A program made the position numbers and the translations under genes. Shown one piece after another: positions 52,795 to 61,468 of a stretch of DNA of 64,000 nt (positions are counted from its first letter, which is position 1; each line of letters starts with the position of its first letter). The DNA is from an uncultured Eubacteriales bacterium (GTDB lineage: Bacteria; Bacillota; Clostridia; Lachnospirales; Lachnospiraceae): assembly GCA_900539455.1 (NCBI GenBank), contig UQCD01000005.1, forward strand, positions 1 through 64,000. The letters run 5' to 3'. A model generated the notes under the pieces. That model was not told the origin of the DNA. It saw only the letters and a list, made by a program, of their open reading frames with translations, and did not search any database.

Positions 52795-53223
52795 CTATTT
52801 AAGAAAATATGCCACTACAGCATAGCCTTCTCCATTGCCCCCTGTTACATATACTTCACCACACCTTAACCAGGCATGTGCATCTATTTTTCCATTTTCA
52901 TCAGGCTTACAGCCTAAATATAGAGTTGTCTTAATTTTCTTCTTTGACATAAGCTTTTGAGCTGTTAAGGCTCTTACCAAGCATTTATCCTTTGTTTTGC
53001 CACACACCTGATTAACACAATATGACACCTCTCTTGCATATCTGTAATTTTCCACAGTATCTACTGGTGGCGACTGCTCCTTATACTTTCCCCATAGTGT
53101 TTCAAATTGTTTTGCCTCTAGGCTCCATACCTGATTTTTATATTTTCTGGCATATATGTATGTAAGTATGGTCAATTTTTTATGCTCATTATATTTTATA
53201 AAATTATAGATTTTTTTTAACAT
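52795..53223 (-). CDS. Lasso peptide leader peptidase (B2)
   Basis: A 142-residue protein of the transglutaminase-fold B2 family. The catalytic Cys is in DKCLVRALTAQKLMSKK near residue 75, followed by TLYLGCKPDENGKIDAHAWLRCGEVYVTGG, which holds the catalytic His, and a final YAVVAYFL. This C-LVRAL...TLYLG...AHAWL pattern is diagnostic. It cuts the leader from the precursor so that the cyclase can join the new N-terminus. It is convergent with the kinase gene, 25 bases away, and so is transcribed apart from the cyclase, precursor and kinase. TAGGAG precedes the start. Confidence 0.92.
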   Translation of the reverse strand: MLKKIYNFIKYNEHKKLTILTYIYARKYKNQVWSLEAKQFETLWGKYKEQSPPVDTVENYRYAREVSYCVNQVCGKTKDKCLVRALTAQKLMSKKKIKTTLYLGCKPDENGKIDAHAWLRCGEVYVTGGNGEGYAVVAYFLK

Positions 53224-53444
53224 CTATTCTCCTACCAGCCTGTTTATTTTTCTAAAATTACAAAACTGAATAGTTTTTATTATATACTTTTTTGATTATA
53301 AACCGTAGTATATGATAAACTATTTATTTTATTTAATAGGTAAATTATATCATAAATCTACTTGTTTTACTTACTAAATGAAACATAGCTTAATTACTTA
53401 TTTCATTTATCATATGAAATATAGCTTGATTTTATTTTAACATC

Positions 53445-54089
53445 TTAATAAAATCCAAAAAATTCTAATATTTTAAAACGATAGGTTGTATCCTCATAGG
53501 TATTAGTTATTACTTTATACTCATCCTCATCAAGCACATTTTCCAAAAGCTTCTTCGATTTATCTGGTACAACGCCATGTATATTTTCTGTAAAACAAAG
53601 TGGTGGATATAAAATGCACCACCAATTTGTTCCTCTTGCAGCTCCAATTTCAATTTCAAATGCCTCATATTCCCCTGGTGGTAAAATTATATCCCCGTAT
53701 GCTTTTGTAGGAAAATACGAATATGTAAGTTTTGCACTAACCTCATAGTCATAGCCGTCATTATGTATTACCTCTGCTGCCAGCTTTTTTATTTCCTCTC
53801 TTTGATTATTTAATATTTCTCTGGTTTCATTAATATCTGTAGAATTTTCCAGCAATAGGGAAATGTAGTCCACCACTGCCTTTTTTACTTTTATTTTCAA
53901 CTGATAGTCATTGTCACTATCACTATTGGCAATTACATGAAAACGCACTATCTTTTCTGCTATTTCCTTTTGCATTTTTTCTATGTCTACTTTATTATCG
54001 CTTGTTTTATATGTAATTATAATACCTACCAGAAATGCAATTATTAATATTACCCTTTTTACTCTAAGTCTTGATTTTAAAATTTTCAT
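53445..54089 (-). CDS. spoIIR: Stage II sporulation protein R
   Basis: The start MKILKSRLRVKRVILIIAF has AGGAGAG upstream; 214 residues. A signal or membrane helix (about residues 10-28) is followed by IVRFHVIANSDSDNDYQLKIKVKKAVVDYI, the SpoIIR signature, and by PPGEYEAFEIEIGAARGTNWWCILYPPLCF near 140. SpoIIR is made in the forespore under sigma-F, crosses the septum and triggers processing of pro-sigma-E through SpoIIGA. A sigma-F-like GGCAAAATA lies near 54161-54170, with a poor -35, and a cre-like palindrome sits in the leader. It is divergent from the SPOCS-LysM gene. Confidence 0.95.
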   Translation of the reverse strand: MKILKSRLRVKRVILIIAFLVGIIITYKTSDNKVDIEKMQKEIAEKIVRFHVIANSDSDNDYQLKIKVKKAVVDYISLLLENSTDINETREILNNQREEIKKLAAEVIHNDGYDYEVSAKLTYSYFPTKAYGDIILPPGEYEAFEIEIGAARGTNWWCILYPPLCFTENIHGVVPDKSKKLLENVLDEDEYKVITNTYEDTTYRFKILEFFGFY

Positions 54090-54113
54090 TTTACACTCTC
54101 CTATATTATCCTT

Positions 54114-54127
54114 TGCAAGCGCTTGTA
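54114..54127. promoter_or_regulatory. cre-like palindrome in the spoIIR leader
   Basis: TGCAAGCGCTTGTA differs from the CcpA site TGNAANCGNTTNCA at one base. Its position downstream of any likely promoter would fit a roadblock. CcpA binding is inferred only. Confidence 0.45.
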
Positions 54128-54261
54128 TTTTAATTGTACCCACATATTTTTTCCTCATACATATTTTGCCGGAATATTTTTTCATATTTTTTTGATTTCT
54201 GCATAAAATTTATTGATACATAATTCGAGTACCTGTAGTGCTTATACATATTGGAGGTTAT

Positions 54262-55812
54262 ATGGAGTTAGTTAAGGAAAATATTCATATGAGCCAAATT
54301 AAAAAAATGGTTAATATGCAAATGACTTTAGAAGATGATTTTAATGTATCTGATGTAATGCCTGATATTGACTATATTATTGCAAGTGACGCCAATATTA
54401 CAATGGACAATATAAAAGTCCTAAATGGCAGAGTTATTATAAAAGGAAAATTAAATTTTAAACTGCTTTATTCAACACTTGATACATCTTCTCTTTACAA
54501 AATGACTGGATTTATTCCTATTGATGAAACTATGAATTGCGATGAGCTTAACGAAAATGACTGTGTTACTATAAAATACGATTTAGATGATATTAATATT
54601 GGAGTTATTAATTCAAGAAAAATAAGTGTCAAGGCTCTGGTCACCTTTACAATTCAAAGCGAAAATATTTACGATATTGAAACTGCCTCTGATATAAAGG
54701 GTGATAATGTCTATACTCAGAAGAATATTATTGATGTAACAAAATTAACGGAATGTAAAAAGGATATTTTTAGAATTAAAGACTCTGTGGAACTGCCAGC
54801 GTCGCTTCCTATTGTGACCACTTTTCTTTGGGATGAAACCCGCTTAAAGAATATTACAACCAAGTTAAGCGAAAACACCCTATTAATTTCCGGCGAAATC
54901 ACTTCCTGCCTTATTTATCAATCTGATGATAATCCGTCTGTTTTATGGCATGAGGTTAATATTCCCTTTAATGGAAGCATTCCATTAAGTGGCGTAGACG
55001 AGAGTATGATTCCTGATATAGAGGTATCAATGTCCTCAAAGGATATTAATGTAAAGGCTGACAGTGACGGAGAGGAACGCATATTTGAGTTTGATATTGT
55101 ATTAAACCTGAATATTAAAGTCTATAAGGAATTAACCCTTAATTATTTATGTGATTTATATTCCAATAAAGTATCTCTTACTCCTACCTTTAATAGGGTT
55201 ACATATAATCAATTAATTATAAAAAATGTATCTAAATGTAAGGTTACTGATAAACTTAAAATAGATATGGACTCTGGTCACATTCTGCAGATTTGTGGTA
55301 GTGAGGGCGAGGTCAAAGCCGAGCTTATGACTACTGTAAGTGATGGTATAAAGGTTGAAGGTGTAATTGTAGTAAATCTTCTTGCCATTACCGACAATGA
55401 TAAGTCACCAATTAAGGTTATTAAAGAGGTTGTTCCTTTTACCCACACTATAGAGGCTTCTAATGTAAATGAACATTCTCTTATTAATATTCGACCTACC
55501 TTAGAACAGCTTACCTGCACAATGGCAAATGGCAATGAAATTGAGGTTAAGGCAACTGCCTCCTTAGACACACTTGTTCTAGGTACACACAATGCCAATA
55601 TTATTACTGATATTACCGAAAGTCCCCTTGATATGTCAAAGCTTCAAGCCCTGCCAGGACTTATGGGTTATAGAGTTAAAGAAGATGATACACTTTTTAG
55701 CATTGCCAAAGAATTTTCATCAACTGTACCTCAAATAAAAGAAATGAACAATCTTACCTCGGAGCATTTAGATACAGGAAAATTCCTGCTTATTGTTAAA
55801 AATGTTTCTTAG
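54262..55812 (+). CDS. SPOCS-domain (DUF3794) and LysM protein, spore coat/cortex type
   Basis: The start MELVKENIHMSQIKKM has TTGGAGG upstream; 516 residues. Repeated SPOCS domains are seen: one at about residues 35-140 (VTIKYDLDDINIGVINSRKISVKALVTF), one at about 180-300 (TTKLSENTLLISGEI) and one at about 325-445 (IEVKATASLDTLVLGTH). A LysM domain of about 45 residues ends the protein (GYRVKEDDTLFSIAKEFSS), which binds peptidoglycan. This layout is that of SafA/SpoVID-like and clostridial SipL-like proteins, which anchor the coat to the forespore. It has no signal peptide, as expected for assembly from the mother cell. It faces away from spoIIR. Confidence 0.93.
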   Translation: MELVKENIHMSQIKKMVNMQMTLEDDFNVSDVMPDIDYIIASDANITMDNIKVLNGRVIIKGKLNFKLLYSTLDTSSLYKMTGFIPIDETMNCDELNENDCVTIKYDLDDINIGVINSRKISVKALVTFTIQSENIYDIETASDIKGDNVYTQKNIIDVTKLTECKKDIFRIKDSVELPASLPIVTTFLWDETRLKNITTKLSENTLLISGEITSCLIYQSDDNPSVLWHEVNIPFNGSIPLSGVDESMIPDIEVSMSSKDINVKADSDGEERIFEFDIVLNLNIKVYKELTLNYLCDLYSNKVSLTPTFNRVTYNQLIIKNVSKCKVTDKLKIDMDSGHILQICGSEGEVKAELMTTVSDGIKVEGVIVVNLLAITDNDKSPIKVIKEVVPFTHTIEASNVNEHSLINIRPTLEQLTCTMANGNEIEVKATASLDTLVLGTHNANIITDITESPLDMSKLQALPGLMGYRVKEDDTLFSIAKEFSSTVPQIKEMNNLTSEHLDTGKFLLIVKNVS

Positions 55813-55816
55813 AAAA

Positions 55817-55855
55817 ACAGCCCTATAACAGGTAATGCTATAGGGCTGTAATTTA
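55817..55855. terminator. Terminator of the SPOCS-LysM gene
   Basis: ACAGCCCTATA pairs with TATAGGGCTGT, followed rightward by AATTT. Leftward reading gives a better T run (TTTTTC), so it can also end cluster B. Confidence 0.75.
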
Positions 55856-55872
55856 ATCAAATTTTGGGGAAG

Positions 55873-55928
55873 TGTTCGTACAGCCTGCTAATAATAATGT
55901 CACAGCAGCCACTATATATTTTCTTCAT
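55873..55928 (-). pseudogene. Truncated sixth lipoprotein of the cluster B array
   Basis: Leftward, after the same AAGAAAGGCAGACAG leader seen before two intact array genes, an ATGAAGAAAA start is followed in a shifted frame by VAAVTLLLAGCTNT codons, matching the signal and lipobox of the gene at 58403-59188. A small deletion breaks the frame, and the sequence stops being recognisable about 20 codons in. It is the remains of one more array copy. Confidence 0.8.
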
Positions 55929-55950
55929 CTGTCTGCCTTTCTTAAAATGT

Positions 55951-56733
55951 TTAGTATATATACGCATCTATATCTTCTACAACATTTCCATTTCCAACAT
56001 CATAGATATACTTTTCTTTACTTTTTTGTGTAATAAAATTACACATTTCGCTATCTTCAATTATCTCCACATTCTCATCTTGTATATAATTTTGAAGCCA
56101 CTCTTTTGCCTCCATATCTCCAGCCCATATATAATATATAAATTTAATCTTTTCTCCTTCAAATTCTATCTTTCCCCCACCTTGATATTCTACATCATTA
56201 TCCAAGTATAAGTTTTCTGAATTCCATAAGAAATATTCTGATGTATCAAGGCTAACGATTTTATTACATTGATAGCCATATACCTTTCCGTTATAGTATC
56301 TAAATATTAATGATGTAGTATCGTTCAGGTCTAAATGTCCTTCATTATATTTCAAATTTCTAATTGTTATCCATACTTGCCTATTAACATTATTTTCCAT
56401 ATCTAACATTATAAAATTCCCCCAGCCTATATTTGCATTATTATTTCCCAAAAAGTAATGCAAATCATTTCTATAGGTTTCTTTATATCCATTGTTTACA
56501 TCTATGTATGGGCGTTCGTTTTTCAGCACCTCTCTTATTGCTATTGCCGCCTCCGTTGGCTCTGGTGTATTCGGGGTTGTTTCTTCTGTGGGAATATTCT
56601 TTGTTGTGTTTTCTAACTTAGTTGTTTGTTTTGAAGCTTTTGTTGTTGTTTGTGTGGCACTATTTTGTGTATTTTCCTTGCAACCTACCAGCAAAATCAT
56701 CGTTATAAATAATATGTATATATACTTCTTCAT
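55951..56733 (-). CDS. Cluster B lipoprotein 5 (type I)
   Basis: A 260-residue lipoprotein: signal with MILLVGC (lipid Cys near residue 18), a Thr-rich linker (about 20-60) and a conserved domain (about 62-260). Domain landmarks shared by all array members are EPTEAA, IREVLKNERP, NGYKETYR, NANIGWGNF, a YNGKVYGYQC segment, GGGKIEFEGEKIKFIYY and the end DIDAYIY. It is the most divergent in its linker. AAAGGAG precedes the start. The domain contains LDMENN where others have LDINNDG, a calcium-loop-like segment, so metal binding may differ. The function is unknown; the location is the outer face of the membrane. Confidence 0.85.
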   Translation of the reverse strand: MKKYIYILFITMILLVGCKENTQNSATQTTTKASKQTTKLENTTKNIPTEETTPNTPEPTEAAIAIREVLKNERPYIDVNNGYKETYRNDLHYFLGNNNANIGWGNFIMLDMENNVNRQVWITIRNLKYNEGHLDLNDTTSLIFRYYNGKVYGYQCNKIVSLDTSEYFLWNSENLYLDNDVEYQGGGKIEFEGEKIKFIYYIWAGDMEAKEWLQNYIQDENVEIIEDSEMCNFITQKSKEKYIYDVGNGNVVEDIDAYIY

Positions 56734-56750
56734 CTATTTACTCCTTTTGG

Positions 56751-57530
56751 TTAATATATGTACTTGTCTATATCTTCATTTAGATTACTATCTCCTGCAT
56801 CATATATATTTTTGTCATCGCATTTCTGGATAGCAAATTCATTTTTTTGACTATCTTCTATTATTTCTATATTCTCATCAGTTACTATATTTTCTAACCA
56901 TTCTTTTTGGATTTTATTACCTTCTGATACATAAAAAATATATTTGATTTTTTCACCATCAAATTCTATCTTTCCGCCTCCATTATATTCCAAATTATCT
57001 ACCTGATGTAAATATACTGAATCCCATATAAAATATTCATCATTTCTTAATGATACAATTTTGCTACACTGATACCCATATACTTGTCCATTATAATATC
57101 TAAATAACATTCTTGTTGTATCATTTATATCTACCTTATTTCTGTCATATTTAAGATTTCTTACTGTAATTTTAACTTCTCTTTTCCCATCATTTCCTAT
57201 GTCTAGCATTGTAAAAGTCCACCAGCCAATATTTGCATTATTATCTCCTTGAAAATAACTATAGTCATCCTTATATACCTCTTTATAACCATTGTTTGCA
57301 TCTAAGAATGGACGCTCATTTTTTAATACTGCTCTTATTGCCAATGCTGCTTCTGTTGGTTCTGGTGTATTCGTGATTGTTTCTTCTGTTGTAATATCTT
57401 TTGTCGTGGTTTCTGTTTGGGATGTTTGTTGGTTTCCCTTTGTTGTGGGTTGATTATTGTTATTATTAGTACCATTCGTACAACCTACTAATAATAGTGC
57501 TAAAGCAACCACTATATATTTTTTCTTCAT
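56751..57530 (-). CDS. Cluster B lipoprotein 4 (type II)
   Basis: The start MKKKYIVVALALLLVGC is preferred over an upstream ATG at 57569 that would overlap the neighbour; 259 residues. The lipid Cys is near residue 17, followed by NGTNNNNNQPTTKGNQQ and a Thr-rich linker to about 60. The shared domain has LDIGNDGKREVKITVRN, a D-x-D/N-x-D-G-like loop, and QVYGYQCSKI, and ends EDIDKYIY, the type II ending. The AAGAAAGGTAGACAG leader is nearly the same as before the gene at 58403-59188 and the relic. Confidence 0.85.
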   Translation of the reverse strand: MKKKYIVVALALLLVGCTNGTNNNNNQPTTKGNQQTSQTETTTKDITTEETITNTPEPTEAALAIRAVLKNERPFLDANNGYKEVYKDDYSYFQGDNNANIGWWTFTMLDIGNDGKREVKITVRNLKYDRNKVDINDTTRMLFRYYNGQVYGYQCSKIVSLRNDEYFIWDSVYLHQVDNLEYNGGGKIEFDGEKIKYIFYVSEGNKIQKEWLENIVTDENIEIIEDSQKNEFAIQKCDDKNIYDAGDSNLNEDIDKYIY

Positions 57531-57552
57531 CTGTCTACCTTTCTTAAAATGT

Positions 57553-58353
57553 TTAGTATATATACGCATCTATATCCTCCAATAAGTTAGAATCTCCTGC
57601 ATCATATTTATTTCTATCATCACATTTTTGAATACATAAAACATTCATTTTACTATCTTCTATTACTTCTATATTCATATTTTGCATTAAAGCCTCAAGC
57701 CATTTTTTTGCCTCTATGTCCCCATCAGATGTATAATAAATAAACTTTATTTTCTCTCCGTCAAATTCTATTTTTCCTCCCCCTTTATACTTTATACCAT
57801 TTTCTAAATACAAATTTTCTGAATCCCATATAAAATATTCATCATTTCTAAGTGAAGTTATCTTGCTACACTGATACCCATATACTTTTCCATTATAATA
57901 TCTAAATATCATTCTTGTTGTATCATTTATATCTATCTTATTTCCGTCATATTTAAGATTTCTTACTGTAATCTTTATCTCTCTATTTCCATCATTATTT
58001 ATATCAAGCATAGTAAAATTTCCCCATCCTATGTTTGCATTATTATTTCCTTGGAAATAACTATAGTCATTTCTATAGGTTTCCTTATATCCATTATCAG
58101 TATCTATAAATGGACGCTCATTTTTTAATACTTCTCTTATTGCTAGTGCTGCCTCCGTTGGCTCTGGTGTAGTTGTGGTTGTTTCTTCTGTCGTAATTTC
58201 CTTTGTTGTGTCAGTATTTACTGTTGAAGTTTGTATTTGAAATGTTTGTTGGTTTTCTTTTGTTGTAGTCTGATTATCACTATTAGTTGTATCTTTTGTA
58301 CAGCCTACTAATAATACAGCTAGAATAATTAATATATACTTTTTACGCTTCAT
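57553..58353 (-). CDS. Cluster B lipoprotein 3 (type I)
   Basis: A 266-residue lipoprotein beginning MKRKKYILIILAVLLVGC. Its linker TKDTTNSDNQTTTKENQQ and IQTSTVNTDTTKEITTEE is close to that of the gene at 59211-60011, which marks type I. The domain has the clearest calcium-loop-like stretch, LDINNDGNREIKITVRNLKYDG, and ends EDIDAYIY. AAAGGAATG precedes the start. It lies 22 bases before the type II gene downstream, so the two form a module. Confidence 0.87.
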   Translation of the reverse strand: MKRKKYILIILAVLLVGCTKDTTNSDNQTTTKENQQTFQIQTSTVNTDTTKEITTEETTTTTPEPTEAALAIREVLKNERPFIDTDNGYKETYRNDYSYFQGNNNANIGWGNFTMLDINNDGNREIKITVRNLKYDGNKIDINDTTRMIFRYYNGKVYGYQCSKITSLRNDEYFIWDSENLYLENGIKYKGGGKIEFDGEKIKFIYYTSDGDIEAKKWLEALMQNMNIEVIEDSKMNVLCIQKCDDRNKYDAGDSNLLEDIDAYIY

Positions 58354-58402
58354 CTAACATTCCTTTCTTTATATTTAAAATCTATCTGATTACTTATTTT
58401 TT

Positions 58403-59188
58403 CTAATATATGTACTTATTTACATCTTCTATGGAATTAGAATCTCCACCTTCATATTTACTTTTTTCCTCACACTTTTGAATAATAGCATTACATTTTT
58501 CTGTGTCCTCTATTATTTCCTTATTTTCATCAGGTATTAAATTTTCTAACCACGCCTTTGCTCCCTTATCTTCACTACATACATAATATATAAATTTTAT
58601 CTTATCTCCTTCAAACTCTATTTTTCCACCACCCTTATATTTATCCTTTGTTTCTGTAAATAAATATTCTGAATCCCATATAAAATCCTCATCATCCCTA
58701 AGCGAAATAAATTTATTACATTGATAGCCATATACCTTCTCATTATAATATCTAAAAATCAAGATAGTATAATCATTTATATCAACCTTATTTTCATAAT
58801 ATTTTAGATTTCTTATAATTACCCACGCATCTGTTACTCCATCATTTTCCATATCAAACATTGTAAAACCTGCCCAACCTATATTGGCATTATTATCTCC
58901 TTGAAAATAACTATAGTCATTTCTATAGGTCTCCTTATATCCATTATCAGTGTCTATAAATGGGCGTTCATTTTTTAATACTGCTCTTATTGCTAGTGCC
59001 GCCTCCGTTGGCTCTGGTGTATTCGTGGTTGTTTCTTCTGCGGGAATATTATTTGTTGTGGTTTCTATTTGGGATGTTTGTTGGTTTTCCTTTGTTGTGG
59101 GTTGATTATTGTTATTATTAGTACCATTCGTACAACCTGCTAATAATAATGTTACAGCAGCCGCTATAACTATATACTTTTTCTTCAT
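58403..59188 (-). CDS. Cluster B lipoprotein 2 (type II)
   Basis: The start MKKKYIVIAAAVTLLLAGC is preferred over an upstream ATG at 59227; 261 residues. The linker NGTNNNNNQPTTKENQQ is the type II form, and the protein ends EDVNKYIY. In the domain, FDMENDGVTDAWVIIRNLKYYEN replaces the usual LDINNDG segment, with a second Asp that keeps an acidic loop. It is separated from the type I gene upstream by 22 bases carrying the AAGAAAGGTAGACAG leader. Confidence 0.86.
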   Translation of the reverse strand: MKKKYIVIAAAVTLLLAGCTNGTNNNNNQPTTKENQQTSQIETTTNNIPAEETTTNTPEPTEAALAIRAVLKNERPFIDTDNGYKETYRNDYSYFQGDNNANIGWAGFTMFDMENDGVTDAWVIIRNLKYYENKVDINDYTILIFRYYNEKVYGYQCNKFISLRDDEDFIWDSEYLFTETKDKYKGGGKIEFEGDKIKFIYYVCSEDKGAKAWLENLIPDENKEIIEDTEKCNAIIQKCEEKSKYEGGDSNSIEDVNKYIY

Positions 59189-59210
59189 CTGTCTACCTTT
59201 CTTAGAATGT

Positions 59211-60011
59211 TTAGTATATATACGCATCTATATCTTCTCCTGAATTAGAATCGCCAGCAGTATATTCATAATTTTTTTCATATTCACTCTCGGCATATAT
59301 ACACATATCCTTATCCTCTATTATTTCAATTTCAAAATCTTTTGACATCTTTCTTATCCATTGTTCTGCCTCTACATTTTTCTCACTTTCATAATATGTA
59401 TATTTGATTTTGTTACCCTGAAATTCTATTTTTCCACCACCCTTATATTCTTTGTCTTGCATATAATGAGAATATTTAGAGTTCCAAATAAAATACTCAT
59501 TCCTTCCAATTCCAATTCCTTGACTACATTGATACCCATACACTTTACCTTCATAATATCTAAGAATTAAAAAAGTCTTGTCCTCCAAATTAACATGATT
59601 ATCATAAACTTTTAAATTGCGTATAATTACACTTACCTCTCTTTGTCTGTCATTATCTACATCAAACATTCCAAAATTTCCCCAACCTATATCTACATTA
59701 TTATTTCCTAAAAAATAACTTAAATCTTTTCTATATGTTTCTTTATATCCATTATTTACATCTATGTACGGACGCTCATTTTTTAATACCTCTCTAATTG
59801 CTAATGCTGCCTCTGTTGGCTCTGGTGTATTCGTGGTTGTTTCTTCTGTTGTAATATCTTTTTCTGTGTCAGTACTTTTTGTTGAAGTCTGTATTTGAGA
59901 TGTTTGTTGATTTTCTTTTGTTATAGATTGACTGTCACTATTATTAGTGTCTTTTATACACCCTACTATTAACATAGATATTATCAAAATTACATATATT
60001 ATTTTTTTCAT
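59211..60011 (-). CDS. Cluster B lipoprotein 1 (type I)
   Basis: A 266-residue lipoprotein, the first of the array. The signal MKKIIYVILIISMLIVGC gives a lipid Cys near residue 18. The linker has IQTSTKSTDTEKDITTEE, the type I form. The domain has FDVDNDRQREVSVIIRN and ends EDIDAYIY. AGAAAGGAA precedes the start. It lies 13 bases after the lysozyme-like protein gene, so the array is probably co-transcribed with cluster B. Its Thr-rich linker is a possible glycosylation target, though lipoproteins leave by Sec. Confidence 0.87.
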   Translation of the reverse strand: MKKIIYVILIISMLIVGCIKDTNNSDSQSITKENQQTSQIQTSTKSTDTEKDITTEETTTNTPEPTEAALAIREVLKNERPYIDVNNGYKETYRKDLSYFLGNNNVDIGWGNFGMFDVDNDRQREVSVIIRNLKVYDNHVNLEDKTFLILRYYEGKVYGYQCSQGIGIGRNEYFIWNSKYSHYMQDKEYKGGGKIEFQGNKIKYTYYESEKNVEAEQWIRKMSKDFEIEIIEDKDMCIYAESEYEKNYEYTAGDSNSGEDIDAYIY

Positions 60012-60024
60012 TGTTAATTCCTTT

Positions 60025-61380
60025 CTATCTCATTAATGTTAAAATATCATTAGCTGCTGTTATCCTATCTCCCAAAGAACTATCTTTTACAAGCTCGAAT
60101 ACATCAAAAAATATCTTTGTTGCTTTATTACACTCATTTACATTATTCATCTCTATCCACATATCTTTATGATCACTAGAATAGAGCACTTCATTTTTTA
60201 ATGTTTCCAGTTGTGCATTTATATTATTTATACCCATATTCATTGATTTTGCTATTTCTATTAAACTATTCTTTCTACTTGGATATGTCCACTGAAATAG
60301 TCCATACCCAACTCCATCATCTAATGTATACTTATATGCTGCTTTATTGTCTACCGTATCTTGTATTTGCTCCTCCTTTAATCTACTTTCTGCAAATGAA
60401 TTTCCAATTAACGCTGAGGCTACATCATCACTTACACCCATTCCTAATTTTAAGAAAGTCCACATTTTTCCAAAAGACTTACCCTGCACTTTATCCACTC
60501 TTTCTAACAATACAATCTTTCCAACCACCTTACCTACCACCTGATGATACATATCATCCGCTTCCTTTAATTTCCCCACAACTTCTCTCATATTGTCACT
60601 TGAAAATTTCACATTATACAACCTGCAGAAATTTCTCAAGCCTTCCACATAATTATTGGTTTTATCCTGCTTTGATATATCGAGAGCGTCTATTTTTTCC
60701 TTGCCATTTACATCATAAAAATCCAAATCTGTAAGCTGCTGCCTTACCTCTGATATATTCTTTAATGCTAGACCTACATTTTTTATAGCGTTTACCATTT
60801 TCTCACTATATAAGCTTGAGGTTTCCACCTTAAATTCATTCTTAAACCTTTGTAATGCCAAATCCAGCTCTTTTTCATCTACTACATTGTTTTTCAAAGT
60901 GCCATTATACATTTCTATATCTTTAAGTATTTTTGCCACCCGTTGTTTTGCCTCTCCTCCCATATGACCTAAATATGGATACAGCGTTGTACTTGCACTA
61001 GGTGTTGCTGAAGCATTTGTGGCTTTAATTGTACTTGAAGCACTCGCACCTGCCTTCACTGTTGCCGAGGCATTAGTCCCTGCACTTGCTGCTTTTACTG
61101 TGGTGGATGCTCCTTTATAGGATATAGTAGTGCTGCTGGTTGCTATTATAGTAGCTGATGCACATTTCACCGAAGCTGTTTTGTTAGGTGAATTTGCAAT
61201 AATCGTTGTGCTTGCTGTCTTTGAGGTTGGTGTTGTACTTGCCGATGCTTTTGTTTCTGCAACACCTCCTGTTTTCGCTACTGGTGTACTACTTGCACTC
61301 TTTATCTGAGAGCTGGCTGATTGTGTAGCTGCTGTTTTTAAGTATGGTGTTGTGGTACTTGTAATATCTGTTACTTTCAT
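60025..61380 (-). CDS. Ser/Thr/Ala-rich protein with phage-tail-lysozyme-like domain
   Basis: The start MKVTDITSTTTPYLKTA is used because GGAGG lies just before it; 451 residues and no Sec signal. Residues 1-140 are low complexity (Ser, Thr, Ala, some Lys and Ile, as in KASASTTPTSKTASTT). A helical region (about 150-300) follows, then a lysozyme-like domain (about 310-450): SALIGNSFAESRLKEEQ holds the likely catalytic Glu, then GVGYGLFQWTYPSRKNSLIEIA and the QLETLKNEVLY helix, the pattern of phage tail lysozyme (PF18013-like). It should cut peptidoglycan once outside the cytoplasm. It lies 80 bases after the E-set gene of module B, as its probable glycosylation substrate. Confidence 0.85.
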   Translation of the reverse strand: MKVTDITSTTTPYLKTAATQSASSQIKSASSTPVAKTGGVAETKASASTTPTSKTASTTIIANSPNKTASVKCASATIIATSSTTISYKGASTTVKAASAGTNASATVKAGASASSTIKATNASATPSASTTLYPYLGHMGGEAKQRVAKILKDIEMYNGTLKNNVVDEKELDLALQRFKNEFKVETSSLYSEKMVNAIKNVGLALKNISEVRQQLTDLDFYDVNGKEKIDALDISKQDKTNNYVEGLRNFCRLYNVKFSSDNMREVVGKLKEADDMYHQVVGKVVGKIVLLERVDKVQGKSFGKMWTFLKLGMGVSDDVASALIGNSFAESRLKEEQIQDTVDNKAAYKYTLDDGVGYGLFQWTYPSRKNSLIEIAKSMNMGINNINAQLETLKNEVLYSSDHKDMWIEMNNVNECNKATKIFFDVFELVKDSSLGDRITAANDILTLMR

Positions 61381-61419
61381 TATTTCCTCCATTGTCCATT
61401 TATCTTGTACTTATATTTC

Positions 61420-61468
61420 TACTTGTGTCTTATGCTTATATTTGTACTTGTATCTTATGCTTATATCC
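61420..61468. repeat. Two 25-bp tandem repeats between the E-set and lysozyme-like genes
   Basis: TACTTGTGTCTTATGCTTATAT and TACTTGTATCTTATGCTTATAT follow each other with a 25-base period, with a degenerate third copy (TTGTACTTATATTTC) just before. The last unit includes the stop codon of the E-set gene. Confidence 0.75.

Noticed and set aside
53377..53432. Direct repeat ATGAAA(C/T)ATAGCTT in the spoIIR-B2 gap
   Set aside because: Two short AT-rich copies without palindromic form or clear promoter relation; not enough to call an operator.
60201..60734. 177-codon rightward frame inside the lysozyme-like gene
   Set aside because: Antisense shadow. The leftward frame has a ribosome site, a recognisable domain and cluster context.
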